Shown: positions 15,473-24,093 of the stretch, piece by piece
How the letters are laid out: every line of letters starts with the position of its first letter
How positions within the stretch are numbered: position 1 is the stretch's first letter
Source of the DNA: CAYUNE01 sp964446115
GTDB taxonomy: Bacteria; Desulfobacterota; Desulfobulbia; Desulfobulbales; Desulfobulbaceae
Length of the DNA: 53,334 bases
NCBI GenBank assembly: GCA_964446115.1
Contig: CAYUNE010000005.1
Span: forward strand, 1 to 53,334
Reading direction: 5' to 3'
Position numbers and translations under genes: made by a program
Notes under the pieces: model-generated
Seen by the model: only the letters and a program-made list of their open reading frames with translations
Database searches by the model: none
What the model was told of the DNA's origin: nothing

Positions 15473-16489
15473 TCATATCATCGGGGATCGGGCCCCGGCG
15501 CACTCGGTTGCCAACTGAAAAAAGAGCACTTCACAGACGAGGGCGCGGTTGCAGTTTCTTGCCAGCGCCTTTTCCGCCTGGTCAACGGCCTGCAGTTTAG
15601 CAAAAAGCTCCTGTAAATTCCAGCGTTGTCTCGCCCTTTCGATCTCGCCCTCCATGTCGCGGTTGACAAAGGCGGGCTGCCCTGTGGCGGTTGCGGCAAC
15701 CAGGACGTCCCTGAAAAAAAGCCGCAGGAGATCAAGAAGCGCGGTAAGATCTTCCGCCCGGTCCGCGGCCTTGGCGGCGATTTTCAAAAGCTCCTCGACG
15801 CCTCCCGGCTCTCCGGCATCACTTGTCAGGATCGCAGTGATGATATGGTGCCGCTGAGCCGGGAGTCCCCTTTTATGATAGTCAAGGGCCCGGCCCGGAC
15901 TGCCCTCCAGCAGGGCGGCCAGGGTTTCGGCCTCCCGGAGAGTAAGCTCGGGCGCATCCCGGCGGATCACCTCGGCCGCTGCTTTAAGGGGCAGGGGATA
16001 AAAGGGCACCACCTGGCAACGGGAAACAATGGTGTCCAACAACGGTTCCGAAACCGTGGCAATGAGCAGCAATATGTTGCCCGGGGGCGGCTCTTCGAGG
16101 ATCTTCAGCAGACTGTTGGCCGCCTCCCGGCGCATGGTGTGAACCTCGTGGATCACCACCACCCGTGTTGCCGACTCCAGCGGCGGGAAGGAAAGGGCCT
16201 TTTTCATGGCCCGAATCTGATCGATGCGGATGGCAACGCCCTGGGGGGTGATGTCAAGAAAATCGGGATGGCTGCCCGCCGAAAACTTACGGCATGATCC
16301 ACACTCACCACACCCCTGGTGTTGCCGCGGCTGTCGGCAGAGCAGACCCCGGGCAACCTCCATGGCGGCCTGCTCCTTGCCGACACCCACCGGCCCGTGA
16401 AAGAGATAGGCATGGGCCAGACGACGGCGGCGCAGGGCCCGGCCGAGGATGCGCACCGCCTTTTCCTGGCCGATTATTCCGGGAAACAT
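15473..16489 (-). CDS. holB: DNA polymerase III delta' subunit
   Basis: This 338-residue clamp-loader subunit has the AAA+ fold. It has IIGQEKAVRILGRAL, a P-loop GPVGVGKEQAA, a zinc module CGECGSCRKF, the helicase-like VVIHEVHTM and sensor SLLKILEEPPP. It assembles with the gamma/tau and delta subunits to load the beta clamp. The C-terminal domain is less conserved, as usual. It lies in the ychF-yhaM-holB-ricT-metG run, with 9 bases after the upstream gene and 45 before ricT. Confidence 0.93.
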   Translation of the reverse strand: MFPGIIGQEKAVRILGRALRRRRLAHAYLFHGPVGVGKEQAAMEVARGLLCRQPRQHQGCGECGSCRKFSAGSHPDFLDITPQGVAIRIDQIRAMKKALSFPPLESATRVVVIHEVHTMRREAANSLLKILEEPPPGNILLLIATVSEPLLDTIVSRCQVVPFYPLPLKAAAEVIRRDAPELTLREAETLAALLEGSPGRALDYHKRGLPAQRHHIITAILTSDAGEPGGVEELLKIAAKAADRAEDLTALLDLLRLFFRDVLVAATATGQPAFVNRDMEGEIERARQRWNLQELFAKLQAVDQAEKALARNCNRALVCEVLFFQLATECAGARSPMI

Positions 16490-16498
16490 ACACCTGGT

Positions 16499-17566
16499 TT
16501 AAAAGAGCCGCTGCTGTTTCTTTGCAGCGGCACGGCTCTGGGTATCATCCGGGGCAACGGCCCGTCCCGCCCGGCGCCGATGCGTTCCGGGACTCTCATC
16601 GTCGGTGGGACGCAGCAGAAGAAACCGTTCCAGGGGGCGTTGGTAGGAACTCCACTGGTAGCCGGACCCGGACACCGTTTTGCTGAGGTTTTCGATATAG
16701 TTGACCTTGGAGTCCATGTCATCGATAAAGTTGAGGAGCATGGCCTCAAGGGTCATGGGCAGACAGGGGGAGCCATACTCATAGCGGCCATGATGGCTGA
16801 GGATGAGGTGGACAAGCTGGTCGACGCGGGGCGAACGCTCGTTTTTGCGACCCGCGGCCCGGCGGACCATCTCCGATCCCAGCACCAGATGCCCCACCAG
16901 GCGCCCCACATCGGTATAGTCATAGGGAAGGGTGTCGAAACGAAACTCCCTCACCTTGCCCACATCATGGAGGGCGGCGCCGGCAACCAGGAGGTCGCGG
17001 TCAACGCCGGGATAGTGTTCCACCATCCGCAGGGCGAGCCTGGTAACGGAAAGGGTGTGTTCCAAAAGACCGCCGAGATAGGCATGGTGCATCTTCTTGG
17101 CCGCCGGCGCCCGTTGAAACAGCGGTAAAAAATCCCTGTCGCGGTAGATCTTCAGCAGCAGCGGTTTGAGGATATCGTCTTTCACCGAGCGGAGGATCGT
17201 GAAAAACTCGGCGGTCATCTCCTCCACATCATAGGCGGTTGAGGGCAGAAAATCCGCGAGATCCACTGCCTCATCCTCTGCCGGCGCGGCAATATAATCC
17301 ACTTTGAGTTGCACAACATCGCGAAACGACTGGCCCGTGCCGCGCAACCGGACAATGTTTCCCGGTTTTGCCAGATCGGCGAAGCGTTCGGCATTGTCCC
17401 AGACCCGGGCCTGGAGTTCACCGGTCTTGTCCATGACCGTCAGGGCGAGATAAGGTTTGCCCGCCTTGGTCTCGGCCAGGGTCATCGCACTGACCAAAAA
17501 GAGATCCGCCACCGGGGTTCCGGCGCTGATATCCCTGATAAAGGTCTGTTTTGTCCCGCTGTCCAT
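16499..17566 (-). CDS. YhaM-type 3'-5' exoribonuclease (OB fold + HD domain)
   Basis: This 355-residue protein has an N-terminal nucleic-acid-binding OB domain (LALTVMDKTGELQARVWDN) and an HD phosphohydrolase domain. The metal-binding residues are in GGLLEHTLSV, GAALHDVGKV and LILSHHGRYEYGSP. This layout matches the YhaM/CBF1 family of manganese-dependent 3'-5' exonucleases acting on RNA and single-stranded DNA. Its neighbours are ychF upstream (18-base gap) and holB downstream (9-base gap). Nuclease function is inferred from the family. Confidence 0.88.
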   Translation of the reverse strand: MDSGTKQTFIRDISAGTPVADLFLVSAMTLAETKAGKPYLALTVMDKTGELQARVWDNAERFADLAKPGNIVRLRGTGQSFRDVVQLKVDYIAAPAEDEAVDLADFLPSTAYDVEEMTAEFFTILRSVKDDILKPLLLKIYRDRDFLPLFQRAPAAKKMHHAYLGGLLEHTLSVTRLALRMVEHYPGVDRDLLVAGAALHDVGKVREFRFDTLPYDYTDVGRLVGHLVLGSEMVRRAAGRKNERSPRVDQLVHLILSHHGRYEYGSPCLPMTLEAMLLNFIDDMDSKVNYIENLSKTVSGSGYQWSSYQRPLERFLLLRPTDDESPGTHRRRAGRAVAPDDTQSRAAAKKQQRLF

Positions 17567-17584
17567 TGGTCGCCCTTCACTCCC

Positions 17585-18679
17585 TTAGACGTTGAAACGA
17601 AAGAGGATACAGTCACCGTCGCAAACCACATACTCCTTTCCCTCGGAGCGCATCAGGCCCTGGTCCCGGGCAGCGGCCTCGCCGCCACAGGCAACGTAAT
17701 CGTCATAGGCGATCACCTCGGCCCTGATAAAACCGCGCTCGAAATCGCTGTGGATCTTGCCGGCGGCCCGGGGCGCGGTGGTTCCCGCGGTGATGGTCCA
17801 GGCCTTGGTCTCCTTTTCACCCACCGTAAAAAAGGTGATCAGGCCCAGCAGCTCGTATCCGGCCTTGATCAGCCGGTTGAGGCCGGACTCGGCAAGCCCC
17901 AGTTCCGCGACGAATTCACGCTGCTCCTTTTCATCCAGCCCGCTGAGCTCCTCCTCGATTGCACCGGAGATAATCACCATGCCCGCCTCCTCTTCGGCGG
18001 CGGCCGCAGCCAGATCCCGGGTATGGCGGTTGCCGCCGATCTCATCCTCGCCGACATTGGCGACATAGAGAACCGGTTTGGCGGTGAGCAGGCAAAGCTC
18101 CCGCAGCAACGCCTCTTCCATGACGGTTTCCAACGGCAGCAACCGGGCCGGCCGGCCGCGGTCCAGATTTTCCTGCAACCGGGTGAGGAAGGCCGCCTGC
18201 CTGCGCATATCCCTGTCACCGGACTTGGCCTGCTTGACGGTCCCGGCCAGTCGCCGCTCCACGGTTTCCAGGTCGGCGATGACCAGCTCGGTGTTGATCA
18301 CCTCCCGGTCCCGGAGGGGGTCTACGGAGCCATCCACATGGACGACGTTGTCATCGTCGAAACAGCGCACCACATGGACGATGGCATCCACCCGGCGGAT
18401 ATGGCCGAGAAAGGTGTTGCCGAGCCCCTCGCCCCGGCTTGCTCCCTTGACCAGTCCGGCGATATCGACAAACTCCATCTGGGTGGCCACCTTGTTGGCG
18501 GTGTGTACCATGGCCGCCAGGGTGTCCAGGCGGGAATCGGGCACGGGGACGATACCGACGTTTGGTTCAATGGTGCAGAACGGGTAGTTGCGGGCCTCTA
18601 TCCCCGCGGCGGTGAGGGCGTTGAATATCGTCGATTTTCCCACATTGGGCAGACCGACTATTCCACATCGAAATCCCAT
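17585..18679 (-). CDS. ychF: YchF/OLA1 family ATPase
   Basis: This 364-residue Obg-like P-loop protein has the G1 motif GLPNVGKSTIFNAL, G3 DIAGLVKGASRGEGLG, the YchF-specific NVGED in place of the guanine-specifying NKxD, and a C-terminal TGS domain ending FRFNV. The family prefers ATP and binds ribosomes. An AGAGAGA Shine-Dalgarno precedes the ATG. It is the first gene of the tightly spaced group leading to metG. Confidence 0.96.
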   Translation of the reverse strand: MGFRCGIVGLPNVGKSTIFNALTAAGIEARNYPFCTIEPNVGIVPVPDSRLDTLAAMVHTANKVATQMEFVDIAGLVKGASRGEGLGNTFLGHIRRVDAIVHVVRCFDDDNVVHVDGSVDPLRDREVINTELVIADLETVERRLAGTVKQAKSGDRDMRRQAAFLTRLQENLDRGRPARLLPLETVMEEALLRELCLLTAKPVLYVANVGEDEIGGNRHTRDLAAAAAEEEAGMVIISGAIEEELSGLDEKEQREFVAELGLAESGLNRLIKAGYELLGLITFFTVGEKETKAWTITAGTTAPRAAGKIHSDFERGFIRAEVIAYDDYVACGGEAAARDQGLMRSEGKEYVVCDGDCILFRFNV

Positions 18680-18749
18680 TTTTTCTCTCTTTTCCCGGAT
18701 GGGCAGGGTTTTGCAACGGTGATTCCCGGACGTTCACCTCTTCCCCGCC

Positions 18750-19373
18750 CTAGAGCAGGAGCTTGACCAGCACAAAACCGCCGATCAGCAAGAGCATGAA
18801 GATGACGCACAGGAGGTTGAAATAACGTCTGATAAACCGTTCCACCGGCGCACCGAAACGGTAAATGAGCCCGGCGACCAGAAAAAAACGGGCGGAACGG
18901 GATAGTGCGGAAACAAGGACAAAGGTAAGAAAGTTGATCTGAAAGGCCCCGGCGGTGATGGTGAACACCTTATACGGTAACGGGGTAAAGCCGGCAGCAC
19001 CCACGGCCCAGGCATCGTAACGTCGGTAAAGGTCCTGGATCACCGCATATTTGTCCTCGAATCCGTAAAAACTGATGATCGGCCGGCCCACCGTATCCAT
19101 AAATCCCAGCCCGAGGCCGTAGCCGAGGATGCCGCCGACGAGCGATCCCACGGCACAGACCGCGGCAAAACGGAAGGATCTCCCGGGCGCCCCCAGGCAG
19201 AGGGCGATGAGAAAGACATCCGGAGGGATAGGGAAAAAGGACGATTCGGCCAGGGCGATGGCAAAAAGCGCCCAGATGCCGTAGGGCCCCTGGATCCAGG
19301 TCATGCAGCGGTCATAGATCCGCTCCAGGATGGAGGGCCGGCGTTGGGCCGGCGTCTCAGTTCTCCCAGCCAT
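18750..19373 (-). CDS. YqaA-like VTT/DedA-superfamily membrane protein
   Basis: This 207-residue integral membrane protein has the features of the SNARE-associated (VTT) superfamily: ESSFFPIPPDVFLIAL in the first re-entrant region, GFTPLPYKVFTITAG in the second, and about five hydrophobic segments. It is closest to the YqaA branch. DedA-type proteins are linked to lipid transport; the role here is unproven. The gene overlaps the pcm stop by 17 bases, suggesting coupled translation. Confidence 0.85.
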   Translation of the reverse strand: MAGRTETPAQRRPSILERIYDRCMTWIQGPYGIWALFAIALAESSFFPIPPDVFLIALCLGAPGRSFRFAAVCAVGSLVGGILGYGLGLGFMDTVGRPIISFYGFEDKYAVIQDLYRRYDAWAVGAAGFTPLPYKVFTITAGAFQINFLTFVLVSALSRSARFFLVAGLIYRFGAPVERFIRRYFNLLCVIFMLLLIGGFVLVKLLL

Positions 19374-20010
19374 GAACCCCGATCAGGTTGACGAAACGGA
19401 CCCGCTCCAGGGTCCGGCTGGTGATCTCTCCCTGCTGTTTGGTGAGCACCTTGAGGTCCTGGACAAACTGATCTCCCACCGGCATGACCATGCGCCCGGG
19501 ATCGGCAAGCTGATCGAGCAGAGGCCCGGGGATTTCCGGACCGCCGGCGGTGACCATAATGGCGTCAAAGGGTGCCTTGTCCGGCCAGCCCACAGTGCCG
19601 TCGTCAAGCCGGGATATGATATTGTGGCAGTGGAGCTGATCGAAAATCCGGCGGGCCCGGCCCAGTAACGACGTTACCCGCTCAATGGTGTACACCTTTT
19701 TGCAGAGATGCGAGAGAACCACGGCCTGGTACCCCGAGCCGGTACCGATTTCCAGCACCCGCTCATCACCCTTGAGCTCCAGGGCCTGGGTCATGAGACC
19801 GACGATATAAGGCTGGGAGATGGTCTGGCCGCCGCCGATGGGCAGAGGATAGTCGCCGTAGGCCTTTGCCTGCAGAGCGTCATCAACAAAGAGATGCCGC
19901 GGTACGCTGCGCATGACCTCCAGCACCCGCGGGTCGGTGACACCACGGGGGATGAGCTGGTCCTCCACCATGCGGTTGCGCTTGATATCGAAATTGGAAG
20001 GCCCGCTCAC
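19357..20010 (-). CDS. pcm: Protein-L-isoaspartate O-methyltransferase
   Basis: This 217-residue SAM-dependent repair enzyme methylates isoaspartyl residues in damaged proteins. It has MVEDQLIPRGVTDPRVL, the substrate loop GGGQTISQPYIVG, SAM motif VLEIGTGSGYQAVVL and the late motif FDAIMVTAGG. I chose GTG 20010 because it overlaps the upstream stop as GTGA and has GGAAAGAG five bases before it. The ATG at 20025 would add five residues but has no ribosome site. It is coupled at both ends, to the lipoprotein gene upstream and the VTT gene downstream. Confidence 0.93.
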   Translation of the reverse strand: MSGPSNFDIKRNRMVEDQLIPRGVTDPRVLEVMRSVPRHLFVDDALQAKAYGDYPLPIGGGQTISQPYIVGLMTQALELKGDERVLEIGTGSGYQAVVLSHLCKKVYTIERVTSLLGRARRIFDQLHCHNIISRLDDGTVGWPDKAPFDAIMVTAGGPEIPGPLLDQLADPGRMVMPVGDQFVQDLKVLTKQQGEITSRTLERVRFVNLIGVHGWEN

Positions 20011-20384
20011 CGTATCTCTTTCCATGTGAAATCATCGGCCCAGTCGCGGTCGCCCTTCTCCTCAAGCGTGAACCGGCAGTCCGTGACCACGCCGTCGGTG
20101 ATGGTGACGACAACGGTTTCGGCACGGTTCTCGTCAAGGTATCTCCCCAAAAGCGGGGTGTTGCGCAGAAGCCCGGTGCGGTGGCGGGCGGTGTAGACGA
20201 ACTCCTCGACATCAGGGGCCCGGCGGCGGCTGGTGTCGGGCTCGCCCAGGTAGAGCAGCACCTCCTCCTTGGTGGTCTTGCCCGGGGTGATGAGGCCGAC
20301 ATCCGAGGCGAGATGGCGGACCGGCCTGTTGTAACAACCGCTGAACAAGAAAAGGAGAAAGACAACCGGTAACCATCGTCGCAT
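20007..20384 (-). CDS. Small lipoprotein, SmpA/OmlA (BamE)-like
   Basis: This 125-residue protein has a lipoprotein signal (MRRWLPVVFLLFLFSGC) with the lipidation Cys at 17. The mature part has ITPGKTTKEEVLLYLGEPD, the small-lipoprotein pattern of the SmpA/OmlA fold, then a beta-rich segment ending in VVTITDGVVTDCRF. BamE belongs to this fold class, but many family members have other roles, so I do not call it bamE. It is the first gene of the long - strand run and overlaps pcm by four bases. Confidence 0.8.
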   Translation of the reverse strand: MRRWLPVVFLLFLFSGCYNRPVRHLASDVGLITPGKTTKEEVLLYLGEPDTSRRRAPDVEEFVYTARHRTGLLRNTPLLGRYLDENRAETVVVTITDGVVTDCRFTLEEKGDRDWADDFTWKEIR

Positions 20385-20514
20385 AACCGCTCAGCTCCCT
20401 GATAGGTGGGTGAATGAGGAGGCGGCTGCCTGCCGTGAAACAGCAACCGCCGCCGACACTGCAGTGTTATCTGTCCCTGTATATCGTGGAAGCATCATTT
20501 TTTCAACACAATTT

Positions 20515-20614
20515 CCCGGCCGCATGGCGGGTATAGCGGCCGGGAGAGATTGAGGCAAATCTGCGGCACCTGTGATCAATTACGGTTGGGAAGTATGATA
20601 TACCGCAGGGTTAC
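20515..20614 (-). repeat. Palindromic repeat family copy downstream of htpG
   Basis: A perfect 9-bp stem CCCGGCCGC (20515-20523) / GCGGCCGGG (20536-20544) has a 12-base loop. One full arm extends to 20614. Read on the - strand, the repeat starts GTAACCCTGCGGTATATCAT, and its TAA is the stop codon of htpG. No clear T-run follows the stem, so a role as an intrinsic terminator is possible but not shown. Confidence 0.75.
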
Positions 20615-22491
20615 TCGCCGGAGGCCACCAGTTGTTCGAGGATGCGATAGTTACGGCTCACCATCTGCTGGGAATCCACCAGCAGCCCGGCCTGGATCAT
20701 GGCACTGTCATAAATCATTTCGAGCATATCTTCGGCCAGGAGCTGATCCCTGTCCTTGAGACGCGCCAGCTTGGTGAGCAGCGGGCTGGCCGGGTTGATC
20801 TCCAAATTTTTCTTTGAGGCGCCGGCCTTGACCTCTTCGGGCCGGGTGGCCTGGAGGACGCGCTCCATGGAACTGGTGAGATAGCCGTCGGCATTGACGA
20901 TCATGGCCGGGCTGTCCACCAGCCGTTTGGAGGCAATGACATCTTCCACCCGGCCGGCGAGTTTTTCCTTCATCCAGCTGATGAGCAGGGCCTGCTCGCG
21001 CTTGTCCATGACCTCCGGCTTCTCCCCCTTCTCCTCCTCAGATTCGGCCTTGCCGCTGTCGGGCAGCGTCAGGTCGGCGCGATCGGCGGAGACCAGTTTT
21101 TTGCCGTCATACTCGCCCAGGTGGCTGAGGACGAAGTCGTCGATGGGCTCGAGGGTATAGATGATCTCGATATCGTTTTTCCGGAACATCTCGGTGTAGG
21201 GGCCGTTTTCCACGGCGGCCCGGCTGGGGCCGTTGATATAGTAGATCTCTTTTTGGTCCTCGCCCATGCGGGAGACGTACTCGGCCAGGGAGATGAGTTC
21301 GCCCTCCTTGCTTCCGGACGACTCAAAGCGTACCAGTTCGGCCAACTCCTTGTGGTATTCAAAATCGGTGGTCACCCCTTCCTTGATAAAGATACCGAAG
21401 TTCTTCCAGAATTCGCCGTAGGTGTCGGCATCCCTGTCTGCCAGTTCCTTCAGGAACTTCAGAAAGCGCTTGGTCAACACCTTGCGCAGCTTGATGACCA
21501 GGGCGTTATCCTGCAGGGCCTGGCGGGAAATATTGAGGGGCAGGTCTTCGCTGTCCACCACCCCCTTTAGAAAACGTAGCCATTCCGGCAGAATATGCTC
21601 GCTGTGCTGCTCGATGAGCACTTTGCGGCAGTAGAGGTTGACCCCGGGCTTGGTGCGGCCGAAACCGAGAATCTCAAAATTTTCCCTGGGAACATAAAGC
21701 AGGGCATGGATGGCCAGTGGCGCATCCGCGGTAAAGTGAAGCCGGCAGAGGGCGTCATCGGCGCTGCCGGCGATATACTTGTAGAACTCGGTGTACTCCT
21801 CGTCGCTGATCTCGTTTTTGCTGCGCGACCAGATGGCCTGCACCGTGTTGACCGTCTTGCCGTCCACCTTGATGGGAAAGGGGACAAAGGAGGAGTATTG
21901 CTGGATAATGCGCTCCACCGTGAACTTGACGGCATAGTCATGGGCATCGTCCTTGAGCTCGATGATGATCTTGGTGCCGCGGTGCAGCCCGGGGCAGGGA
22001 GAGATGGTATAGGTCCCGCCGCCGTCGGATTCCCACTCATGCCCTTCGGAACCGTCCCAGGAACGGGTCTGGACCCGCACCCGTTCGGCGGCCATGAACA
22101 CCGCGTAAAAACCGACCCCGAACTGGCCGATGAGGTTGACATCCTTTTTGGCGGCCTCGGCAAGTTCCTCGAAAAAGGAACTGGAACCGGAATGGGCGAT
22201 GGTGCCGAGATTGGTTTCCAGCTCCTCGCGGGTCATACCGATACCGCTGTCGGTGATGGTGAGGATGTGCTTTTTGTCGTTGCAATCGATGGTGATTTCC
22301 AGTGGTACGTCCTTATCGAACTCCGGCTGTTCCACCAGGCTCAGATGCCGATACTTCTCCAGGGCATCGGCGGCGTTGGAGACCAGTTCCCGGATGAAGA
22401 TATCGCGCTCGGTATAGAGCGAGTTGATGACGATATCGAGCACCTTCCTGGTTTCGGTCTGAAACTCGTGGGTCTGGGTTTCACTACTCAT
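20611..22491 (-). CDS. htpG: Chaperone protein HtpG (Hsp90)
   Basis: This 626-residue bacterial Hsp90 has an N-terminal GHKL ATPase (ELVSNAADALEKYRHL, DSGIGMTREEL, GQFGVGFYAVFMAAE), the middle domain (NLYCRKVLIEQHSEHILPEW, LPLNISRQALQ) and a C-terminal dimerisation domain. I prefer ATG 22491, which has GGGGGA six bases upstream; the ATG at 22497 directly abuts that motif. The stop codon lies at the edge of a palindromic repeat. The upstream region has a plausible sigma-70 promoter shared with the divergent hemG-type gene. Confidence 0.97.
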   Translation of the reverse strand: MSSETQTHEFQTETRKVLDIVINSLYTERDIFIRELVSNAADALEKYRHLSLVEQPEFDKDVPLEITIDCNDKKHILTITDSGIGMTREELETNLGTIAHSGSSSFFEELAEAAKKDVNLIGQFGVGFYAVFMAAERVRVQTRSWDGSEGHEWESDGGGTYTISPCPGLHRGTKIIIELKDDAHDYAVKFTVERIIQQYSSFVPFPIKVDGKTVNTVQAIWSRSKNEISDEEYTEFYKYIAGSADDALCRLHFTADAPLAIHALLYVPRENFEILGFGRTKPGVNLYCRKVLIEQHSEHILPEWLRFLKGVVDSEDLPLNISRQALQDNALVIKLRKVLTKRFLKFLKELADRDADTYGEFWKNFGIFIKEGVTTDFEYHKELAELVRFESSGSKEGELISLAEYVSRMGEDQKEIYYINGPSRAAVENGPYTEMFRKNDIEIIYTLEPIDDFVLSHLGEYDGKKLVSADRADLTLPDSGKAESEEEKGEKPEVMDKREQALLISWMKEKLAGRVEDVIASKRLVDSPAMIVNADGYLTSSMERVLQATRPEEVKAGASKKNLEINPASPLLTKLARLKDRDQLLAEDMLEMIYDSAMIQAGLLVDSQQMVSRNYRILEQLVASGE

Positions 22492-22595
22492 GGACATTCC
22501 CCCTTTTTGTGATTCAATTTTTTAACCAGTGGAGTAAGATAACGGGCTGTAATCAAGGAAATGTTGAAAAGGCCCGGAAAATTTTTTCTGGGCAC

Positions 22596-22623
22596 ATGGT
22601 AAGCATGATGCGGCCCCTGTCAA
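22596..22623 (-). promoter_or_regulatory. Candidate htpG promoter
   Basis: On the - strand, TTGACA (22623-22618), a 16-base spacer and TACCAT (22601-22596) lie about 105 bases before the htpG start. The site sits just outside the start of the divergent protoporphyrinogen oxidase gene. The -10 matches only four of six consensus bases. A CTTGACA-type start with a C-rich spacer could also hint at a heat-shock sigma factor, but the fit is poor. Confidence 0.35.
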
Positions 22624-22635
22624 GGCGGGAGAATC

Positions 22636-24069
22636 ATGGGCCAAAAGGTGAAATATATGGTATCGGACAGCTGCAATACCTTGGTTGTCGGCGGGGGGCT
22701 CTCGGGCCTGGCCCTGGCAACCTTTCTCAAAAAGGAAAACCCGGATATCGACCTGCTGCTGCTGGAGGCGGGGAAGAGGCCGGGCGGGGCCATTCGTTCC
22801 TTCGATTGCGACGGCTTCCTGGCCGAATGGGGAGCGCACGGCTTCCTCGACAACTGCGCCGAGAGTCGGGAACTGCTGCGGATCAGCGGCCTTGATGCCG
22901 AGATCCAAAAGGCGCCTCTGGGCAAATTCGTCCGCTACATCTGCTTAGGCGGCAGGCTGCGGCTCATTCCCCAGAGTCCGCCGAAGATCATTGCCTCGCC
23001 GATCATGCCGCTGACCGCCAAGCTGCGGGTTCTGGCCGACCTCTGGAAAAAACCCTGCAGTCACGAGCAAAGCATAGCCCAGTGGGCCGGACACCGTTTC
23101 GGCAGAGGGGTGCTGCCCTTTGTCGATGCCGCCCTCACCGGTACCTCGGCCGGTGATATGGAAAAACTCTCCATCGATGCGGTGATGCCGGGGCTGCGAA
23201 AACTGGAGCTGGAACACGGTTCGGTGATCCGCGGTCTTTTCCGGCGGCAGCGGAAAAGGAAAGCGGTTTCCGGCAAAAAAAAGGGGGAGCTGCCGGCAAT
23301 GATCAGTTTCCCCGGCGGCATGGAACGCCTGCCCCGGGGACTGGCTGCCGGCCTGCGGCAGGGCGGGGAACTGCTTCTCAACACCGGAGTGAGTCGTATC
23401 CGCCGCCGGGAAAGGGAGTGGCTGGTAACAAGTTCTGCCGGGGAGTTTCGTTGCCGCAACCTGGTGCTGGCCCTGCCGGTCAACAGCTCGCTGCAGCTGC
23501 TGAAGGAAGACTCCCTCGGCCTGCCGGCGCCGCCGGTCGACCGCCTGGCGGAAACGCGGATCGCCACGGTGGTCCTCGGTTTCACCGACGAGACCGAGAT
23601 TCCCTTCGGCTTCGGTTACCTGGCCCCGGAACAGGAAAAACGCTTTTGCCTGGGCGCCATGTTTTCCTCCCACATGTTTGCGGGCCGCGCCCCGGCCGGT
23701 CACGTTCTGGTGGAGGCGCTCGTCGGCGGCAGGCGGCACCCGGAACGCCTCCAACTGGAGGATGACCCCCTGGTGGAAGCGGTAATGGCGGACCTGCGGC
23801 AGTTGCTGCCCATTGCCGGTGACCCCTGTTTCACCCGGGTGCTGCGCCAGGAAGCCGCCTTTCCCCAGCTGGAGATGGGCTATCCCCGCCTGCTCGCCTG
23901 GCGGGACAGGATCTGTGCGGATCAGCCCGGTCTCCATGTCTGCGGTTTCGGTTGGGAGGGAATCGGCATCAACGACATGGTCAGGCAGGCAAAACGCATC
24001 GCCTCGGCAATCATTGCCGGTGACGAGACCCATGGACGGGAAGCGGAGGTGAAGGGCGTCTACTTCTAG
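22636..24069 (+). CDS. HemY-type protoporphyrinogen oxidase
   Basis: This 477-residue FAD flavoprotein is related to HemY/PPOX, which oxidises protoporphyrinogen to protoporphyrin in heme synthesis. It has the dinucleotide motif VVGGGLSGLALA, then LLLEAGKRPGGAIRSF with the EWGAHGF segment, and a C-terminal FAD motif GLHVCGFGWEGIGINDMVRQ. The start at 22636 has GGGAGA close by; Met at 22657 is an alternative. It faces htpG head to head and dnaA tail to tail. Other FAD amine-oxidase-like activities cannot be excluded from sequence alone. Confidence 0.85.
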   Translation: MGQKVKYMVSDSCNTLVVGGGLSGLALATFLKKENPDIDLLLLEAGKRPGGAIRSFDCDGFLAEWGAHGFLDNCAESRELLRISGLDAEIQKAPLGKFVRYICLGGRLRLIPQSPPKIIASPIMPLTAKLRVLADLWKKPCSHEQSIAQWAGHRFGRGVLPFVDAALTGTSAGDMEKLSIDAVMPGLRKLELEHGSVIRGLFRRQRKRKAVSGKKKGELPAMISFPGGMERLPRGLAAGLRQGGELLLNTGVSRIRRREREWLVTSSAGEFRCRNLVLALPVNSSLQLLKEDSLGLPAPPVDRLAETRIATVVLGFTDETEIPFGFGYLAPEQEKRFCLGAMFSSHMFAGRAPAGHVLVEALVGGRRHPERLQLEDDPLVEAVMADLRQLLPIAGDPCFTRVLRQEAAFPQLEMGYPRLLAWRDRICADQPGLHVCGFGWEGIGINDMVRQAKRIASAIIAGDETHGREAEVKGVYF

Positions 24070-24093
24070 GACGTGATTGACGCTACTCCAGGA

